NCBI GenBank assembly: GCA_913045195.1
Contig: CAJWQR010000008.1
Location: 1-40,367 of the forward strand
Reading direction: 5' to 3'
DNA: 40,367 nucleotides
DNA from: an uncultured Legionellales bacterium
GTDB taxonomy: Bacteria > Pseudomonadota > Gammaproteobacteria > Eutrophobiales > Eutrophobiaceae
Part shown: one piece after another, positions 1 through 11,342 of the stretch
Layout: every line of letters begins with the position of its first letter
How positions within the stretch are numbered: the stretch's first letter is position 1
Position numbers and translations under genes: made by a program
Notes under the pieces: model-generated
What the model was told of the DNA's origin: nothing
What the model saw: only the letters and a program-made list of their open reading frames with translations
The model's database searches: none

Positions 1-1
1 G

Positions 2-277
2 CATCTTATCAAATATACCTTTCATGATTTTCGTGTTGATGGTATAAAAAAATCTACAATCAATGAATTCCTAAAAAATATAGATATTAAAATACTCATC
101 AACAAGCGTGGGACAAGTTGGAGAAAATTATCTAATAGAGAAAAGAAAACAAGTACGAAATCAGAAATAATTGATTTATTATTCGAAAACCCAACAATAA
201 TGAAACGACCAATAATTAAAACCAAAAAAAAATATCTTGTTGGTTTTGATAAAGAAAAATTTAAATTACTAAAATAA
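2..277 (+). CDS. Partial (5'-truncated by window) ArsC/Spx-family protein, YffB-like arsenate reductase-related
   Basis: Frame 2 is open from the window edge: HLIKYTFHDFRVDGIKKSTINEFLKNIDIKILINKRGTSWRKLSNREKK...LLFENPTIMKRPIIKTKKKYLVGFDKEKFKLLK*. FHDFRVDG, NKRGTSWRKL and P.IMKRP...VGF are YffB/ArsC-family hallmarks. Not in the ORF track because the start lies outside the window. Confidence 0.85.
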   Translation, partial: HLIKYTFHDFRVDGIKKSTINEFLKNIDIKILINKRGTSWRKLSNREKKTSTKSEIIDLLFENPTIMKRPIIKTKKKYLVGFDKEKFKLLK

Positions 278-291
278 TAATTATTTTAATC

Positions 292-1641
292 TTAATGTAG
301 TCTTGTTGTGACCTTATTAACTTTGTCTGCTAACTCATCTACAAGAGTTTCTATTTGATTTTCATTTTCACCTTCAACCATAATTCTTATTAAAGATTCA
401 GTCCCGGAAGGTCTTAATACAACACGGCCAGTATTAGCTAGAATATTCTCTGTATCCTTAATAGCGAGATTAATTTCATCATTTCTCGTTATATCAATCT
501 GTGTATCGAATTTAATATTTCGAACTATTTGTGGATATTTACTTATCTCTTTAGTCAATTCTGAAAGATTTTTACCTGTTAATATTATTGACTCTAGTAC
601 TTGTAATGCAGCTATAATTCCATCGCCTGTTGTGGTGAGTTCAAGATTAATAATATGTCCCGAGGTTTCCCCGCCCAATATTAGGTTATTCTTTAACAAT
701 AACTCCATAACATAACGATCGCCAACAGCTGCTCTAAAAAAATCTAATTCTAATTTTTTTATTGCGTGCTCTAAACCAAGATTACTCATTACGGTACCAA
801 CAACAGCGCCATTTAATTTTCTAAGCTGTGACTGTGCAATTATATAAAGAATATCATCCCCGTCTAATACGGCTCCACAATGATCCGCCATAATTAACCT
901 ATCACCATCTCCATCAAACGCAATTCCGACATCAGCTCGTGATGCTTTGACTAGTTCTTGTAAGGCATCAGGAGATGTTGCTCCACATTCATCATTAATA
1001 TTCAGACCATTTGGAGATGCCCCATGTAATATAACCTCTGCGCCTAACTCTTCAAAAACTTTAGGTGCTATGTGATAAGTGGCGCCATTTGCGCAATCAA
1101 TAACTATTCTTAGATCATTAAAATTTATATTATTTTCAATTTTTGATTTACAAAATTCAATATACCTTCTAGGGGCATCGGTAATTCGTCGCGCCTTACC
1201 AAGATTAAGGGACGGGACAGACCTCATTGGGTAATTTAATTCATATTCAATTTCCATCTCAACATCATCAGGTAATTTGGTACCATCGCTCGAAAAGAAT
1301 TTAAGTCCGTTATCATGGAATAAGTTATGAGAGGCACTTATAACGATGCCGGCTTGTGCTCGAGTACTCTTAGTTAGAAAAGCAATGCCTGGGGTAGGCA
1401 TTGGGCCCAATAAGCGAATATCAACTCCAGCTGCAGATAGGCCCGCTTCTAAAGCCGATTCAAACATATAGCCTGATATTCGTGTATCTTTTCCTACTAA
1501 AACAGGACCAGTTCCCTTTTTTGCTAATACACGTCCTGCTGCCCAACCAAGCTTCATAACGAAGTCAGCGCTTATTCCACCATCATCAACGCTACCACGT
1601 ATACCATCAGTCCCGAAATATTTTCTGGTATCTTTTTTAAT
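292..1641 (-). CDS. glmM: Phosphoglucosamine mutase GlmM; reading frame extends upstream of the listed ATG (1557) to a likely ATT start at 1641
   Basis: Homology to GlmM (SASHN, DGDGDR, GGETSGH, RPSGTE). Upstream in-frame translation IKKDTRKYFGTDGIRGSVDDGGISADFV|MKLGWAAG matches the conserved GlmM N-terminus. Confidence 0.93.
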   Translation of the reverse strand: MKKDTRKYFGTDGIRGSVDDGGISADFVMKLGWAAGRVLAKKGTGPVLVGKDTRISGYMFESALEAGLSAAGVDIRLLGPMPTPGIAFLTKSTRAQAGIVISASHNLFHDNGLKFFSSDGTKLPDDVEMEIEYELNYPMRSVPSLNLGKARRITDAPRRYIEFCKSKIENNINFNDLRIVIDCANGATYHIAPKVFEELGAEVILHGASPNGLNINDECGATSPDALQELVKASRADVGIAFDGDGDRLIMADHCGAVLDGDDILYIIAQSQLRKLNGAVVGTVMSNLGLEHAIKKLELDFFRAAVGDRYVMELLLKNNLILGGETSGHIINLELTTTGDGIIAALQVLESIILTGKNLSELTKEISKYPQIVRNIKFDTQIDITRNDEINLAIKDTENILANTGRVVLRPSGTESLIRIMVEGENENQIETLVDELADKVNKVTTRLH

Positions 1642-1734
1642 CGTGATTACCTTTTAAATTGAGTTTAGATATTGTTATTTTATTGATATAAATGAAACCT
1701 GTTTAGTTATTATATCAATCAATTATAAAAATAT

Positions 1735-3657
1735 TTAAGCAGGTTTTATAGATGGTGTAACGCTCTTTTTCGAAGATTTAGTTTTCCTTTTTGTCTTCTT
1801 TTTGGTTGAAGGGCTCTGGTCGTCGCTGTCATTCCAGTCTGAGGGTGGCTGTGGCGTTTTTCCTTTCATAATGTCATCAATTTGATCAGCATCAATCGTC
1901 TCGTACTTAATCAACGCATCCGCCATTAAATGAAGTTTGCCTATATTCTTTTTTAATATCTGCTCAGAACGTTTATAATTTTTATTAATTATATTACGAA
2001 TCTCTTTATCAATGGCATGGGACGTTTCATCGGAAATAGCTTTATGTTGAGTTACCGAACGACCTAAAAAGACCTCTCCATCTTCTTCGCTGTATGTCAA
2101 CGGGCCAAGTTTTTCCGACAAACCCCATTTCGTAACCATATTACGAGCAAGCTGTGTAGCACGTTCAATATCATTGCTTGCGCCAGTTGTAACTTTACTT
2201 GCATCAAAGATAAGTTCTTCTGCAATACGTCCTCCAAATAAACTTGAAATCTGACTATCTAGTAATTCTTTACTATAACTCAAACGATCTTCTTCTGGCA
2301 GAAACATCGTAACTCCTAACGCACGACCACGAGGAATAATTGTAACTTTGTATACGGGATCATGTGATGGTACTAACCGGCCAACAATAGCGTGTCCCGC
2401 CTCGTGATACGCGGTAAGTCTCTTTTCTTCTTCGCTCATAACCAGGGAACGTCGTTCTGCCCCCATCATAATTTTATCTTTAGCTCGCTCAAATTCTTCC
2501 ATATCAACTAATTTTTTATTCGCGCGTGCCGCAAATAATGCTGCCTCATTAACGAGATTAGATAAGTCAGCGCCAGAAAAACCAGGGGTACCACGAGCAA
2601 TTATATTTGCCTTAACATTACCCCCTAATGCAACTTTACGCATATGAACTTTTAAAATTTGTTCGCGACCTCGAATATCTGGTAATGGCACTACAACTTG
2701 GCGATCAAAACGACCTGGTCTCAGTAGCGCGGGGTCAAGAACATCAGGGCGGTTTGTAGCGGCAATCACAATCACTCCTTCATTACCTTCAAATCCATCC
2801 ATTTCTACCAATAACTGATTTAATGTTTGTTCCCGTTCATCATGACCGCCTCCCAAGCCAGCACCACGATGTCGTCCTACCGCATCAATCTCATCGATAA
2901 AAATAATGCAAGGTGAGTGTTTCTTTGCTTGTTCAAACATGTCTCGAACACGAGACGCACCAACACCCACAAACATTTCAACAAAATCTGAACCTGAGAT
3001 TGTAAAAAAAGGAACCTTAGCTTCGCCAGCAATAGCCTTTGCTAATAAAGTCTTGCCAGTCCCAGGAGAACCAATCATTAAAACCCCAGAAGGAATTTTA
3101 CCGCCTAGTTTTTGAAATTTGCCTGGGTCGCGCAAAAACTCAACTAACTCTGAAACCTCTTGTTTTGCCTCTTCAACACCTGCTACATCACTAAATGTTA
3201 TTTTTACTTGGTCTTCACTTAATAGACGCGCGCGACTCTTCCCAAATGACAACGCTCCTCCTCGTCCGCCGCCACCTTGCATCTGTCGCATAAAGTAAAT
3301 CCAAATACCAAGCAATAATATGATAGGAAACCAAGAGATTAGAGCATGAGCCCAAAATGAATTTTTATTCGGTTCCGTTCCTTTAATTTCTACATTATTT
3401 TCAAGTAGCGTACCAATTAATGCATCGTTATTGGTTTCAGGGCTGTATGTAGTAAATCGATTTCCATCAGTACGATTTCCAGTAATCGAACTGCCTTCAA
3501 TACTGACAGTGCCAATACGACCTGTTTTAACGTCAGAAATAAATTGGGAATAAGTAATTTCTCCTGACATTGACGGATTACTAAAATTTTTAAACACAGT
3601 CATCATAACAAGAGCTATGACCACCCATAATATTAGATTTTTTACCATATCATTCAA
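1735..3657 (-). CDS. ftsH: ATP-dependent zinc metalloprotease FtsH (possibly starting at the second Met, about 3648)
   Basis: N-terminal TM segments, Walker [12 protein letters not shown] region, zinc motif HEAGH; Lys-rich C-terminus. Confidence 0.97.
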   Translation of the reverse strand: MNDMVKNLILWVVIALVMMTVFKNFSNPSMSGEITYSQFISDVKTGRIGTVSIEGSSITGNRTDGNRFTTYSPETNNDALIGTLLENNVEIKGTEPNKNSFWAHALISWFPIILLLGIWIYFMRQMQGGGGRGGALSFGKSRARLLSEDQVKITFSDVAGVEEAKQEVSELVEFLRDPGKFQKLGGKIPSGVLMIGSPGTGKTLLAKAIAGEAKVPFFTISGSDFVEMFVGVGASRVRDMFEQAKKHSPCIIFIDEIDAVGRHRGAGLGGGHDEREQTLNQLLVEMDGFEGNEGVIVIAATNRPDVLDPALLRPGRFDRQVVVPLPDIRGREQILKVHMRKVALGGNVKANIIARGTPGFSGADLSNLVNEAALFAARANKKLVDMEEFERAKDKIMMGAERRSLVMSEEEKRLTAYHEAGHAIVGRLVPSHDPVYKVTIIPRGRALGVTMFLPEEDRLSYSKELLDSQISSLFGGRIAEELIFDASKVTTGASNDIERATQLARNMVTKWGLSEKLGPLTYSEEDGEVFLGRSVTQHKAISDETSHAIDKEIRNIINKNYKRSEQILKKNIGKLHLMADALIKYETIDADQIDDIMKGKTPQPPSDWNDSDDQSPSTKKKTKRKTKSSKKSVTPSIKPA

Positions 3658-3712
3658 TGCAATAATCCTCTTTAGCTATATATGTGTGTGTACTCTGAAA
3701 ATATAAATATTA

Positions 3713-4333
3713 CTATAATACATAAGAGCGCGCTAAAACATAAAATTCTCTTGATTGGTCACGTGATGCCTTCGGTTTTCTTACTAGTACTTTAGCAAAT
3801 TTTTCTTTCAACAATTGTCTATACTCATATGTTCCATCACCTTCAAAAAGCTTAACCAATAAATCACCGCCAGGTTTTAATATTTGAGTGCTGAAATCAT
3901 ATACAAGTTCAGCAATAGCCATATTTCGTGACTGATCAGTAACCCTTATACCTGTTAAATTGGGGGCCATATCAGAAATTACAAGATCTGCACCATATTC
4001 TCCAACTTCTTTAAGGCACTGTTTTTGAATAATTTCATCTGTAAAATCGCCAGATATAAACAAAACTTGCTCAATCGGATTCATAGGTAATATATCAATA
4101 GCAACAATCCGACCACTAGAATCAATTATACCGCTTAAATATTGAGACCAGCTCCCTGGAGACGATCCAAGATCGACAACACAATAATTTGGTTTTATTA
4201 ATTGATCTTTTTCATCGATTTCTTGAAGTTTATAAATTGCTCGGGAACGAAAATCTAACTTACGAGCTTTTTTTACATATAGATCTTTATTTTGTGTTTG
4301 CAGCCATCTCTTGCTGGATTTATTTTTTGACAT
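3713..4333 (-). CDS. rlmE: 23S rRNA (uridine-2'-O-)-methyltransferase RlmE/FtsJ
   Basis: RSRAIYKLQEID, DLGSSPGSWSQYL, SDMAPNLTG, LLVKLFEG, SREFYVLA motifs; next to ftsH. Confidence 0.95.
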   Translation of the reverse strand: MSKNKSSKRWLQTQNKDLYVKKARKLDFRSRAIYKLQEIDEKDQLIKPNYCVVDLGSSPGSWSQYLSGIIDSSGRIVAIDILPMNPIEQVLFISGDFTDEIIQKQCLKEVGEYGADLVISDMAPNLTGIRVTDQSRNMAIAELVYDFSTQILKPGGDLLVKLFEGDGTYEYRQLLKEKFAKVLVRKPKASRDQSREFYVLARSYVL

Positions 4334-4344
4334 TTAAGATATAA

Positions 4345-4821
4345 TTACATGTAACGAACTTGAACAATCTCATACTCAATAACACCGCTTGGTGCGTTAA
4401 CGTCAACAATGTCGCCTACCTGCTTACTTATAAGTGAACGAGCAATGGGTGATGCTATAGAAATTAATCCTGCATTTATGTCGGCCTCTAATTCTCCTAC
4501 TATTTGGTATGTAACTTCTTCATCTGAGTTAAGGTTTAAAATAGTAACAGTAGCGCCGAAAACAACCTTGTCTGTTTCGTTAATTTCTTTTACATTTATG
4601 ATTTGAACATCAGCAAGTGTCGATTCAATTTTATTTATCCGGCCTTCCATAAAACTTTGCTGTTCACGCGCTGCATGATATTCAGCATTTTCACTTAAAT
4701 CGCCATGCGCCCTTGCCTCAGCAATTGCTGCAGTTATACGAGGTCTATCGACTGTTTTTAATTCGTGTAACTGTTCTCTTAGCTTCTCAGCTCCGACTTT
4801 TGTCATTGGTGATTTGCTCAC
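4345..4821 (-). CDS. greA: Transcription elongation factor GreA (GTG start overlapping carB stop; alternative ATG at about 4806)
   Basis: [54 protein letters not shown]. Confidence 0.96.
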   Translation of the reverse strand: MSKSPMTKVGAEKLREQLHELKTVDRPRITAAIAEARAHGDLSENAEYHAAREQQSFMEGRINKIESTLADVQIINVKEINETDKVVFGATVTILNLNSDEEVTYQIVGELEADINAGLISIASPIARSLISKQVGDIVDVNAPSGVIEYEIVQVRYM

Positions 4822-7800
4822 GAAAAAATTCCTTTATGTAATGTCTGTAAACTATTCACGTTACTATTTTCACCGTATTTTAATGCCTCTACTGTCGCTT
4901 GAGCAGCTGCCATTGTTGTTGTATAAAAAACTTTTTGTTGGAGCGCTGTTCTTCTTATTGAAAAGGAATCGGCTATTGCATTTTTATCTTCTGTTGTATT
5001 TACAATTAAATCAATCTGCTTATTTTCTAACATATTAACAATATGAGGTTCGCCTTCTCTTACTTTATTGACCCTTTTGCATTTTATACCTGCTTCATTC
5101 AGAATATTACTAGTTCCTGATGTTGCATATATTTCAAACCCTAATTTAACTAGTTCACTAGCTACATTTATCGCTAATTCTTTGTCAATATCTTTAACGC
5201 TAATAAATGCGCAGCCCGAAGTGGATAATATCTCACCTGCTGCAGATTGTCCTTTTGCAAAAGCCTCGCCAAAAGTTTCTCCAATGCCCATCACTTCGCC
5301 TGTTGATTTCATTTCTGGCCCCAACAATGGATCAACGCCTGGAAATTTTATAAAAGGAAATACTGATTCTTTAACGCAATAATAATCAGGTCTCGGTGTA
5401 TCAATTATTCCTTGTGACGCTAGACTATTTCCAACCATACAATTCACTGCAATTTTTGCAATCGGAATTCCAGTTGCTTTTGATACAAAAGGAACCGTTC
5501 TTGAGGCTCTTGGGTTCACCTCAAGTACATAAATATCCTCTCCCTGTATAGCAAACTGAGTATTCATCAGACCAATAACATTTAGACCTTTAGCCATTAA
5601 ACTTACTTGGCTTGCTAGCTGATTTTGTATTGATTCACTCAAATTAAAAGGCGGTAATGAACACGCTGAATCACCAGAGTGTACGCCCGCTTGCTCAATA
5701 TGCTCCATGATTCCAGCTATAAAAACATCATTACCATCTGATATGGCATCAACATCGACTTCCGTTGCGTCGTTTAGAAATCTATCTAAAAGTACAGGGG
5801 ATGAGTTTGATGCTTCAACAGCCTTTTCCATATAATCTCTAAGATCATTTTCGTTGTATACAATCTCCATTGCACGACCGCCTAATACATATGAAGGTCT
5901 TACTACTAAAGGAAAGCCAATTTTATTTGCAACTTTTACTGCTTGCTGAATATTTCTGACAGTTCCATTTGGTGGTTGTCTTAAGTTAAGATCATTCAAC
6001 AACTTCTGAAATCTTTCCCTGTCTTCTGCGAGATCAATTGAATCAGGGTTTGTTCCAATGATAGGCACGCCTTCTTTCTCAAGTTCGCGTGCAAGCTTTA
6101 ATGGTGTTTGCCCTCCGTACTGAACAATTACACCAAAAGGATTTTCGATATTAATAATTTCTAATACATTTTCTAAAGTTAATGCTTCGAAATAAAGTCG
6201 GTCAGATGTATCATAGTCAGTGGAAACTGTCTCTGGGTTACAATTAACCATGATCGTTTCATAGCCGGCCTCGCGCATTGCAAAAGCTGCTTGAACACAA
6301 CAATAATCAAACTCAATACCTTGCCCTATTCTATTAGGACCTCCTCCAAGCACCATGATTTTTTTTCTATCGCTAGGAAAAGCTTCGCACTCAGAACCAT
6401 AACATGAATACATATAAGCAGTGGTTGATTCAAATTCTGCTGCACATGAATCAACTCGTTTAAAAACAGGTCTAATATTTTTATTAATTCTCAGCTGACG
6501 TATTTCAGACTCCGATTTATTAGCTAATTCAGCTAATCGTGAATCTGAAAATCCCATACGCTTTAATTTTATTAAACGTTCCTCTATTAAGGCTGCAAAA
6601 CCTTGATCTTTAATTTCGTTTTCTACTTTAATTAAATTATCAATTTGTGCTAGAAACCACGGATCTATATTAGTAATATTAAAAACCTCTTCTATACTCA
6701 TGCCGTGACGAAATGCATCAGCAATATACCAAAGTCTGTGCGCGCCTGGTTCGTATAGTTCTTTTTTAAGTTTTTTCAAAGGATCATTTTCGGTTTCGTC
6801 AAGTATTTCATTAAAACCAGTAACATCAGTTTCTAAACCACAAATAGCTTTTTGTAATGACTCTTGAAATGTTAAACCAATCGCCATGACCTCGCCGACT
6901 GATTTCATTTGTGTTGTTAAACGATCATCTGCTTGTGGGAATTTTTCAAAAGTAAACCGTGGTATTTTTGTAACAATATAATCAATCGTTGGTTCAAATG
7001 ATGCTGGAGTAACCCCTCCTGTAATTTCATTTTTTAATTCATCTAAAGTAAAACCTACGGCAAGTTTAGCGGCCACTTTTGCAATTGGGAATCCTGTTGC
7101 TTTAGATGCTAATGCTGATGAACGTGATACTCTTGGATTCATTTCGATAATTATTAATTCTCCATTCTCGGGATTCACAGCAAACTGAACATTTGAGCCT
7201 CCAGTATCTACGCCAATTTCACGTAAGACTTTTATAGAAGCATCGCGCATAATTTGATACTCCTTGTCTGTAAGAGTTTGTGCTGGGGCCACTGTTATTG
7301 AATCGCCGGTATGAACACCCATCGGATCTAAATTTTCAATAGAGCAGACGATAATACAATTATCATTTTTATCTCGAACAACCTCCATTTCATACTCTTT
7401 CCATCCCAAGGCTGACTGCTCAATTAAAATTTCAGAAACTGGTGATGCATCAAGACCTCTTTCACAAATATCAAAATACTCATCTGTGTTATATGCGATA
7501 CCTCCGCCTGTCCCGCCAAGAGTAAATGAGGGGCGAATTATTGCTGGGAATCCAATAACATCTAGTGCTTGCTTCGCCTGTTCTACATTACGAACCATTT
7601 CTGATTTTGGCATTGCTAACCCAATTTTCATCATAATTTCTCGAAATCGCTCACGATCTTCAGCTTTATCAATTGCATCTTTTGACGCACCAATCATTTC
7701 TACATCAAACTCTTTGAGTACTCCTTGTTTATCCAGATCTAAAGCGCAATTAAGAGCAGTTTGACCGCCCATTGTTGGTAATAATGCATCCGGACGTTCT

Positions 7801-8039
7801 TTCTGAATAATTTTTTTGACAGTCTGCCAATCAACTGGCTCTATGTATGTTGCATCAGCCATATCGGGATCTGTCATTATTGTTGCTGGGTTTGAATTAA
7901 CAAGTATTACTCTATAACCTTCTTCACGAAGAGCTTTACAGGCTTGTGCGCCGGAATAATCAAACTCACATGCCTGTCCAATTACAATGGGACCTGCCCC
8001 AATAATGAGAATGCTATTTATATCTGTTCTTTTTGGCAT
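4818..8039 (-). CDS. carB: Carbamoyl-phosphate synthase large subunit
   Basis: 1073 aa with two ATP-grasp halves; [47 protein letters not shown]-type motifs; C-terminal MGS domain. Confidence 0.98.
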   Translation of the reverse strand: MPKRTDINSILIIGAGPIVIGQACEFDYSGAQACKALREEGYRVILVNSNPATIMTDPDMADATYIEPVDWQTVKKIIQKERPDALLPTMGGQTALNCALDLDKQGVLKEFDVEMIGASKDAIDKAEDRERFREIMMKIGLAMPKSEMVRNVEQAKQALDVIGFPAIIRPSFTLGGTGGGIAYNTDEYFDICERGLDASPVSEILIEQSALGWKEYEMEVVRDKNDNCIIVCSIENLDPMGVHTGDSITVAPAQTLTDKEYQIMRDASIKVLREIGVDTGGSNVQFAVNPENGELIIIEMNPRVSRSSALASKATGFPIAKVAAKLAVGFTLDELKNEITGGVTPASFEPTIDYIVTKIPRFTFEKFPQADDRLTTQMKSVGEVMAIGLTFQESLQKAICGLETDVTGFNEILDETENDPLKKLKKELYEPGAHRLWYIADAFRHGMSIEEVFNITNIDPWFLAQIDNLIKVENEIKDQGFAALIEERLIKLKRMGFSDSRLAELANKSESEIRQLRINKNIRPVFKRVDSCAAEFESTTAYMYSCYGSECEAFPSDRKKIMVLGGGPNRIGQGIEFDYCCVQAAFAMREAGYETIMVNCNPETVSTDYDTSDRLYFEALTLENVLEIINIENPFGVIVQYGGQTPLKLARELEKEGVPIIGTNPDSIDLAEDRERFQKLLNDLNLRQPPNGTVRNIQQAVKVANKIGFPLVVRPSYVLGGRAMEIVYNENDLRDYMEKAVEASNSSPVLLDRFLNDATEVDVDAISDGNDVFIAGIMEHIEQAGVHSGDSACSLPPFNLSESIQNQLASQVSLMAKGLNVIGLMNTQFAIQGEDIYVLEVNPRASRTVPFVSKATGIPIAKIAVNCMVGNSLASQGIIDTPRPDYYCVKESVFPFIKFPGVDPLLGPEMKSTGEVMGIGETFGEAFAKGQSAAGEILSTSGCAFISVKDIDKELAINVASELVKLGFEIYATSGTSNILNEAGIKCKRVNKVREGEPHIVNMLENKQIDLIVNTTEDKNAIADSFSIRRTALQQKVFYTTTMAAAQATVEALKYGENSNVNSLQTLHKGIFS

Positions 8040-8047
8040 AAATAAAA

Positions 8048-9184
8048 TTAAAATTTATTTTCTTTCATTAATTCAATGAAATAATTAAAGAGTGGAAGTA
8101 AATCATGCGGGCCTGGGCTTGCCTCGGGATGACCTTGAAAACCAAAAACAGGATATTTTCTGTGATGTACCCCTTGTAACGAACCATCAAATAATGAACG
8201 ATGTGTAGCCATTAAATCATCGGGTAAACTTTCTTCATCAACTGCAAAACCATGATTTTGACTTGTGATTATAACTCTCTCATCTTGAATGGATAAAACT
8301 GGGTGATTAGCTCCGTGATGGCCAAATTTCATTTTAATGGTTTTCGCGCCAAGCGCTAACGATAACAATTGGTGCCCTAAACAAATACCAAAAACTGGTA
8401 TCCTTGATTCAATAATTTTATTTATCGCGGTTATCGCATAATCACACGGACTTGGATCACCTGGGCCATTAGATAAAAAAATGCCATTAGGTTTTTGAGC
8501 AAGTACATCTTCAGCCGAGGATTTTGCTGGCACAACAGTAACGTCACATCCTAAATCGGCAAGTATACGTAGAATATTTCGTTTTATGCCAAAATCATAT
8601 GCGATAACTCGCCATTTAGTTTTGTTAGTCTTTTTAACATCCTTCTTCAAACTCCAAGTCCCATCAGACCAACTATAAATATTTTTTGTTGATACCTCCT
8701 TGGCCAAATCCATCCCCTCTAACCCAGCAAAAGATTTTGCTTTTTTTATTGCGTCTTTAGAATTTATTTTTGAACCGGCAACAATACATCCCCTCATTGC
8801 GCCACACTTACGTATGTGACGCGTTAATTGACGCGTATCGATTCCTGCTATTGCAACAATTTTATGCTTTTTCAAATAATCACTAAGGTTATCGGTAGCT
8901 CGCCAATTACTTATAGCTATAGGTAGGTCTCTTATTACTAAACCACTAACGTATACATGATCTGATTCTTCGTCTTCTGAATTTGTGCCAACGTTTCCTA
9001 TATGAGGATGAGTTAGTGTAACAATTTGTTGGTAATAAGATGGGTCTGTGAGAATTTCTTGATAACCCGTCATTGCGGTATTAAAAACGACTTCCCCTGT
9101 TGCTTCTCTATCAATACCAAAAGAAACACCATAAAATAATGAACCATCTTCAAGAGCTAACAGGGCGTTATCTGTCAAAAACAT
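8048..9184 (-). CDS. carA: Carbamoyl-phosphate synthase small subunit (glutamine amidotransferase)
   Basis: Class I GATase triad context GICLGHQLL and [13 protein letters not shown]; operon with carB. Confidence 0.97.
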   Translation of the reverse strand: MFLTDNALLALEDGSLFYGVSFGIDREATGEVVFNTAMTGYQEILTDPSYYQQIVTLTHPHIGNVGTNSEDEESDHVYVSGLVIRDLPIAISNWRATDNLSDYLKKHKIVAIAGIDTRQLTRHIRKCGAMRGCIVAGSKINSKDAIKKAKSFAGLEGMDLAKEVSTKNIYSWSDGTWSLKKDVKKTNKTKWRVIAYDFGIKRNILRILADLGCDVTVVPAKSSAEDVLAQKPNGIFLSNGPGDPSPCDYAITAINKIIESRIPVFGICLGHQLLSLALGAKTIKMKFGHHGANHPVLSIQDERVIITSQNHGFAVDEESLPDDLMATHRSLFDGSLQGVHHRKYPVFGFQGHPEASPGPHDLLPLFNYFIELMKENKF

Positions 9185-9200
9185 AACCTCTCATTGACAT

Positions 9201-9231
9201 AAAAAAGGGAGTAACCTTGAAGGTAACTCCC
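9201..9231 (-). terminator. Intrinsic terminator/attenuator-like hairpin between acs and carA
   Basis: Minus strand: GGGAGTTACCTT-AAGGTTACTCCC (one internal mismatch) followed directly by TTTTTT, 16 nt before the carA ATG. Confidence 0.75.
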
Positions 9232-9249
9232 GCTGTTCTACTGCTGTGC

Positions 9250-9279
9250 AGTATAATGTATCAGGACATTGAGTGTCTA
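9250..9279 (-). promoter_or_regulatory. Candidate sigma70-type promoter for carAB
   Basis: Minus strand TAGACA-18 nt-TATACT. A 6-bp inverted repeat TACTGC-TGT-GCAGTA (9239-9253) overlaps the -10 element. Confidence 0.45.
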
Positions 9280-9321
9280 TCCGTAGACTAATGATTATGA
9301 AAAGAGAAAAATAAGCATTTG

Positions 9322-11259
9322 CTATTTATTCTCTCTATTTTCAATAAGACCATTAACTACTTCGGGCTCAGCCAAAGTACTAGTATCGCCAAGGTTATCA
9401 ATTTCATTCGTTGCTATTTTTCTCAATATTCGACGCATAATTTTTCCAGACCGAGTTTTTGGTAATCCTGGGGCCCACTGAATTATATCCGGGCTTGCGA
9501 AAGACCCAATCTCATTACGTACATGCTGAACGAGTTCTTGTTTTAATGCGTTGCTAGATGTAATGCCGTCATTCAAAGTGACGTAAGCGTAGATACCCTG
9601 ACCTTTAATATCATGGGGGTATCCAACAACAGCTGATTCTGCAACATCATTGTGTAATACCAATGCACTTTCAACTTCAGCAGTTCCCATCCGGTGACCA
9701 GAAACATTAATAACATCATCGACTCTACCAGTAATCCAATAATACCCGTCTTTATCTCTACGTGCGCCATCACCACTAAAGTACAGGCTCGGGTATGTCT
9801 GGAAATAAGTATTTTTAAAACGTTCGTGATCGCCAAAAACTGTGCGCATTTGACCTGGCCATGGGCGTTTAAAACATAATGAGCCTTCTCCAGCTCCCTC
9901 AATTTCATTCCCTTTATCATCAATTAAACAAGGTTCTATTCCAAAAAATGGTAATGTCGCAGAACCAGGTTTTAAATCAGTTGCGCCTGGTAAAGGCGTT
10001 ATTAAATGGCCTCCCGTTTCCGTCTGCCACCAAGTATCAATAACAGGGCAATTACCATCCCCCACAATATGGTAGTACCATTCCCATGCCTCTGGATTTA
10101 TTGGCTCGCCCACCGTCCCTAAAATTCGCAAGCTTTTCCTGTTTGTTTTTTTAACAAATTCTTCGCCCTTACACATTAAAGCGCGGATGGCGGTTGGTGC
10201 TGTATAAAAGGTATTTACTTTATGTTTATCAATAACTTGCCAAAAACGACTCGCATCCGGATAAGTGGGTACACCCTCAAACATGACTGTTGTTGCGCCG
10301 TTACAAAGCGGGCCATAGATAATATAGGAATGCCCCGTAACCCATCCGACATCGGCTGTGCACCAAAAAATATCATTCTCATGGTAATCAAATACATATT
10401 TATGTGTCATCGCTGTATATAAGAGATAACCAGCAGTTGTATGCAAAACTCCTTTTGGTTTTCCAGTTGAACCAGATGTATATAGAATAAACAAAGGATC
10501 TTCAGCATCCATTTTAGTTGCTGGACAATCAGTCGATGCATTTTTCATGGCATCTTGATACCAAACGTCGCGATTTTCGTTCCAAGCAACATCTTCACTA
10601 GTGTGTTGAATAACTAGAACAGTATGCACGTTTGGGCATTTACTCAATGCAATATCAACATTTTCTTTTAAAGGAACAGTCCGGCCACCACGAATACCTT
10701 CGTCTGCTGTAATTACAAGTTTACAATCAGAATCTAAGATGCGGTCTTTCAGCGCCTCTGGTGAAAAACCACCAAATACAACCGAGTGTATTGCGCCAAT
10801 ACGAGTACAAGCAAGCATAGCAACTGCTGCCTCAGGAATCATTGGCATATAAATAGAGATACAATCACCTTTCTTGATTCCGCGAGATTTTAGTACGTTA
10901 GCAAGCTTACAAACCTCTGTATGTAATTCTCGATAGGTAATGTGCTTATCAACATTTGGTTCGTCGCCCTCCCAAATAATTGCAACTTGATCGCCTCGTT
11001 TTTCAAGATGTCGATCAAGGCAATTATAGCTGACGTTTAATTTAGCCTTGGTAAACCACTTAATATTGACATCGTTATAATCCCATTGTTGAACCTTATC
11101 CCACTTAGAAAACCAAGTTAGAAACTCTTCTGCCTGTTCTCCCCAAAAAGTATCAGATTCATTAATCGAACGCGCATAAATTTTTTGATATTTTTCAGCA
11201 TCAATAAATGCACGCTTAGCAACGTCGCTCGGCACTTTGTAGACTTTTTCTTCCGGCAT
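9322..11259 (-). CDS. acs: Acetyl-CoA synthetase
   Basis: 645 aa; [67 protein letters not shown]. Confidence 0.97.
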   Translation of the reverse strand: MPEEKVYKVPSDVAKRAFIDAEKYQKIYARSINESDTFWGEQAEEFLTWFSKWDKVQQWDYNDVNIKWFTKAKLNVSYNCLDRHLEKRGDQVAIIWEGDEPNVDKHITYRELHTEVCKLANVLKSRGIKKGDCISIYMPMIPEAAVAMLACTRIGAIHSVVFGGFSPEALKDRILDSDCKLVITADEGIRGGRTVPLKENVDIALSKCPNVHTVLVIQHTSEDVAWNENRDVWYQDAMKNASTDCPATKMDAEDPLFILYTSGSTGKPKGVLHTTAGYLLYTAMTHKYVFDYHENDIFWCTADVGWVTGHSYIIYGPLCNGATTVMFEGVPTYPDASRFWQVIDKHKVNTFYTAPTAIRALMCKGEEFVKKTNRKSLRILGTVGEPINPEAWEWYYHIVGDGNCPVIDTWWQTETGGHLITPLPGATDLKPGSATLPFFGIEPCLIDDKGNEIEGAGEGSLCFKRPWPGQMRTVFGDHERFKNTYFQTYPSLYFSGDGARRDKDGYYWITGRVDDVINVSGHRMGTAEVESALVLHNDVAESAVVGYPHDIKGQGIYAYVTLNDGITSSNALKQELVQHVRNEIGSFASPDIIQWAPGLPKTRSGKIMRRILRKIATNEIDNLGDTSTLAEPEVVNGLIENRENK

Positions 11260-11342
11260 TTTTCCTCCAAAGAAAGAACATTATTTATAATACAAGCTTG
11301 ATTCTTAAATTGTTTTAAAAATTTTTTAATCGGATGGTGTTT

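Noticed and set aside
22-225. Minus-strand 67-aa ORF at the left edge
   Set aside because: Antisense to the partial YffB/ArsC-like gene, which has clear family motifs.
2906-3115. Plus-strand 69-aa ORF inside ftsH (and similar antisense ORFs in carB, acs, lexA-cysG, amtB, antiporter)
   Set aside because: Antisense or alternate-frame shadows of well-supported genes; no recognisable families and no independent translation signals.
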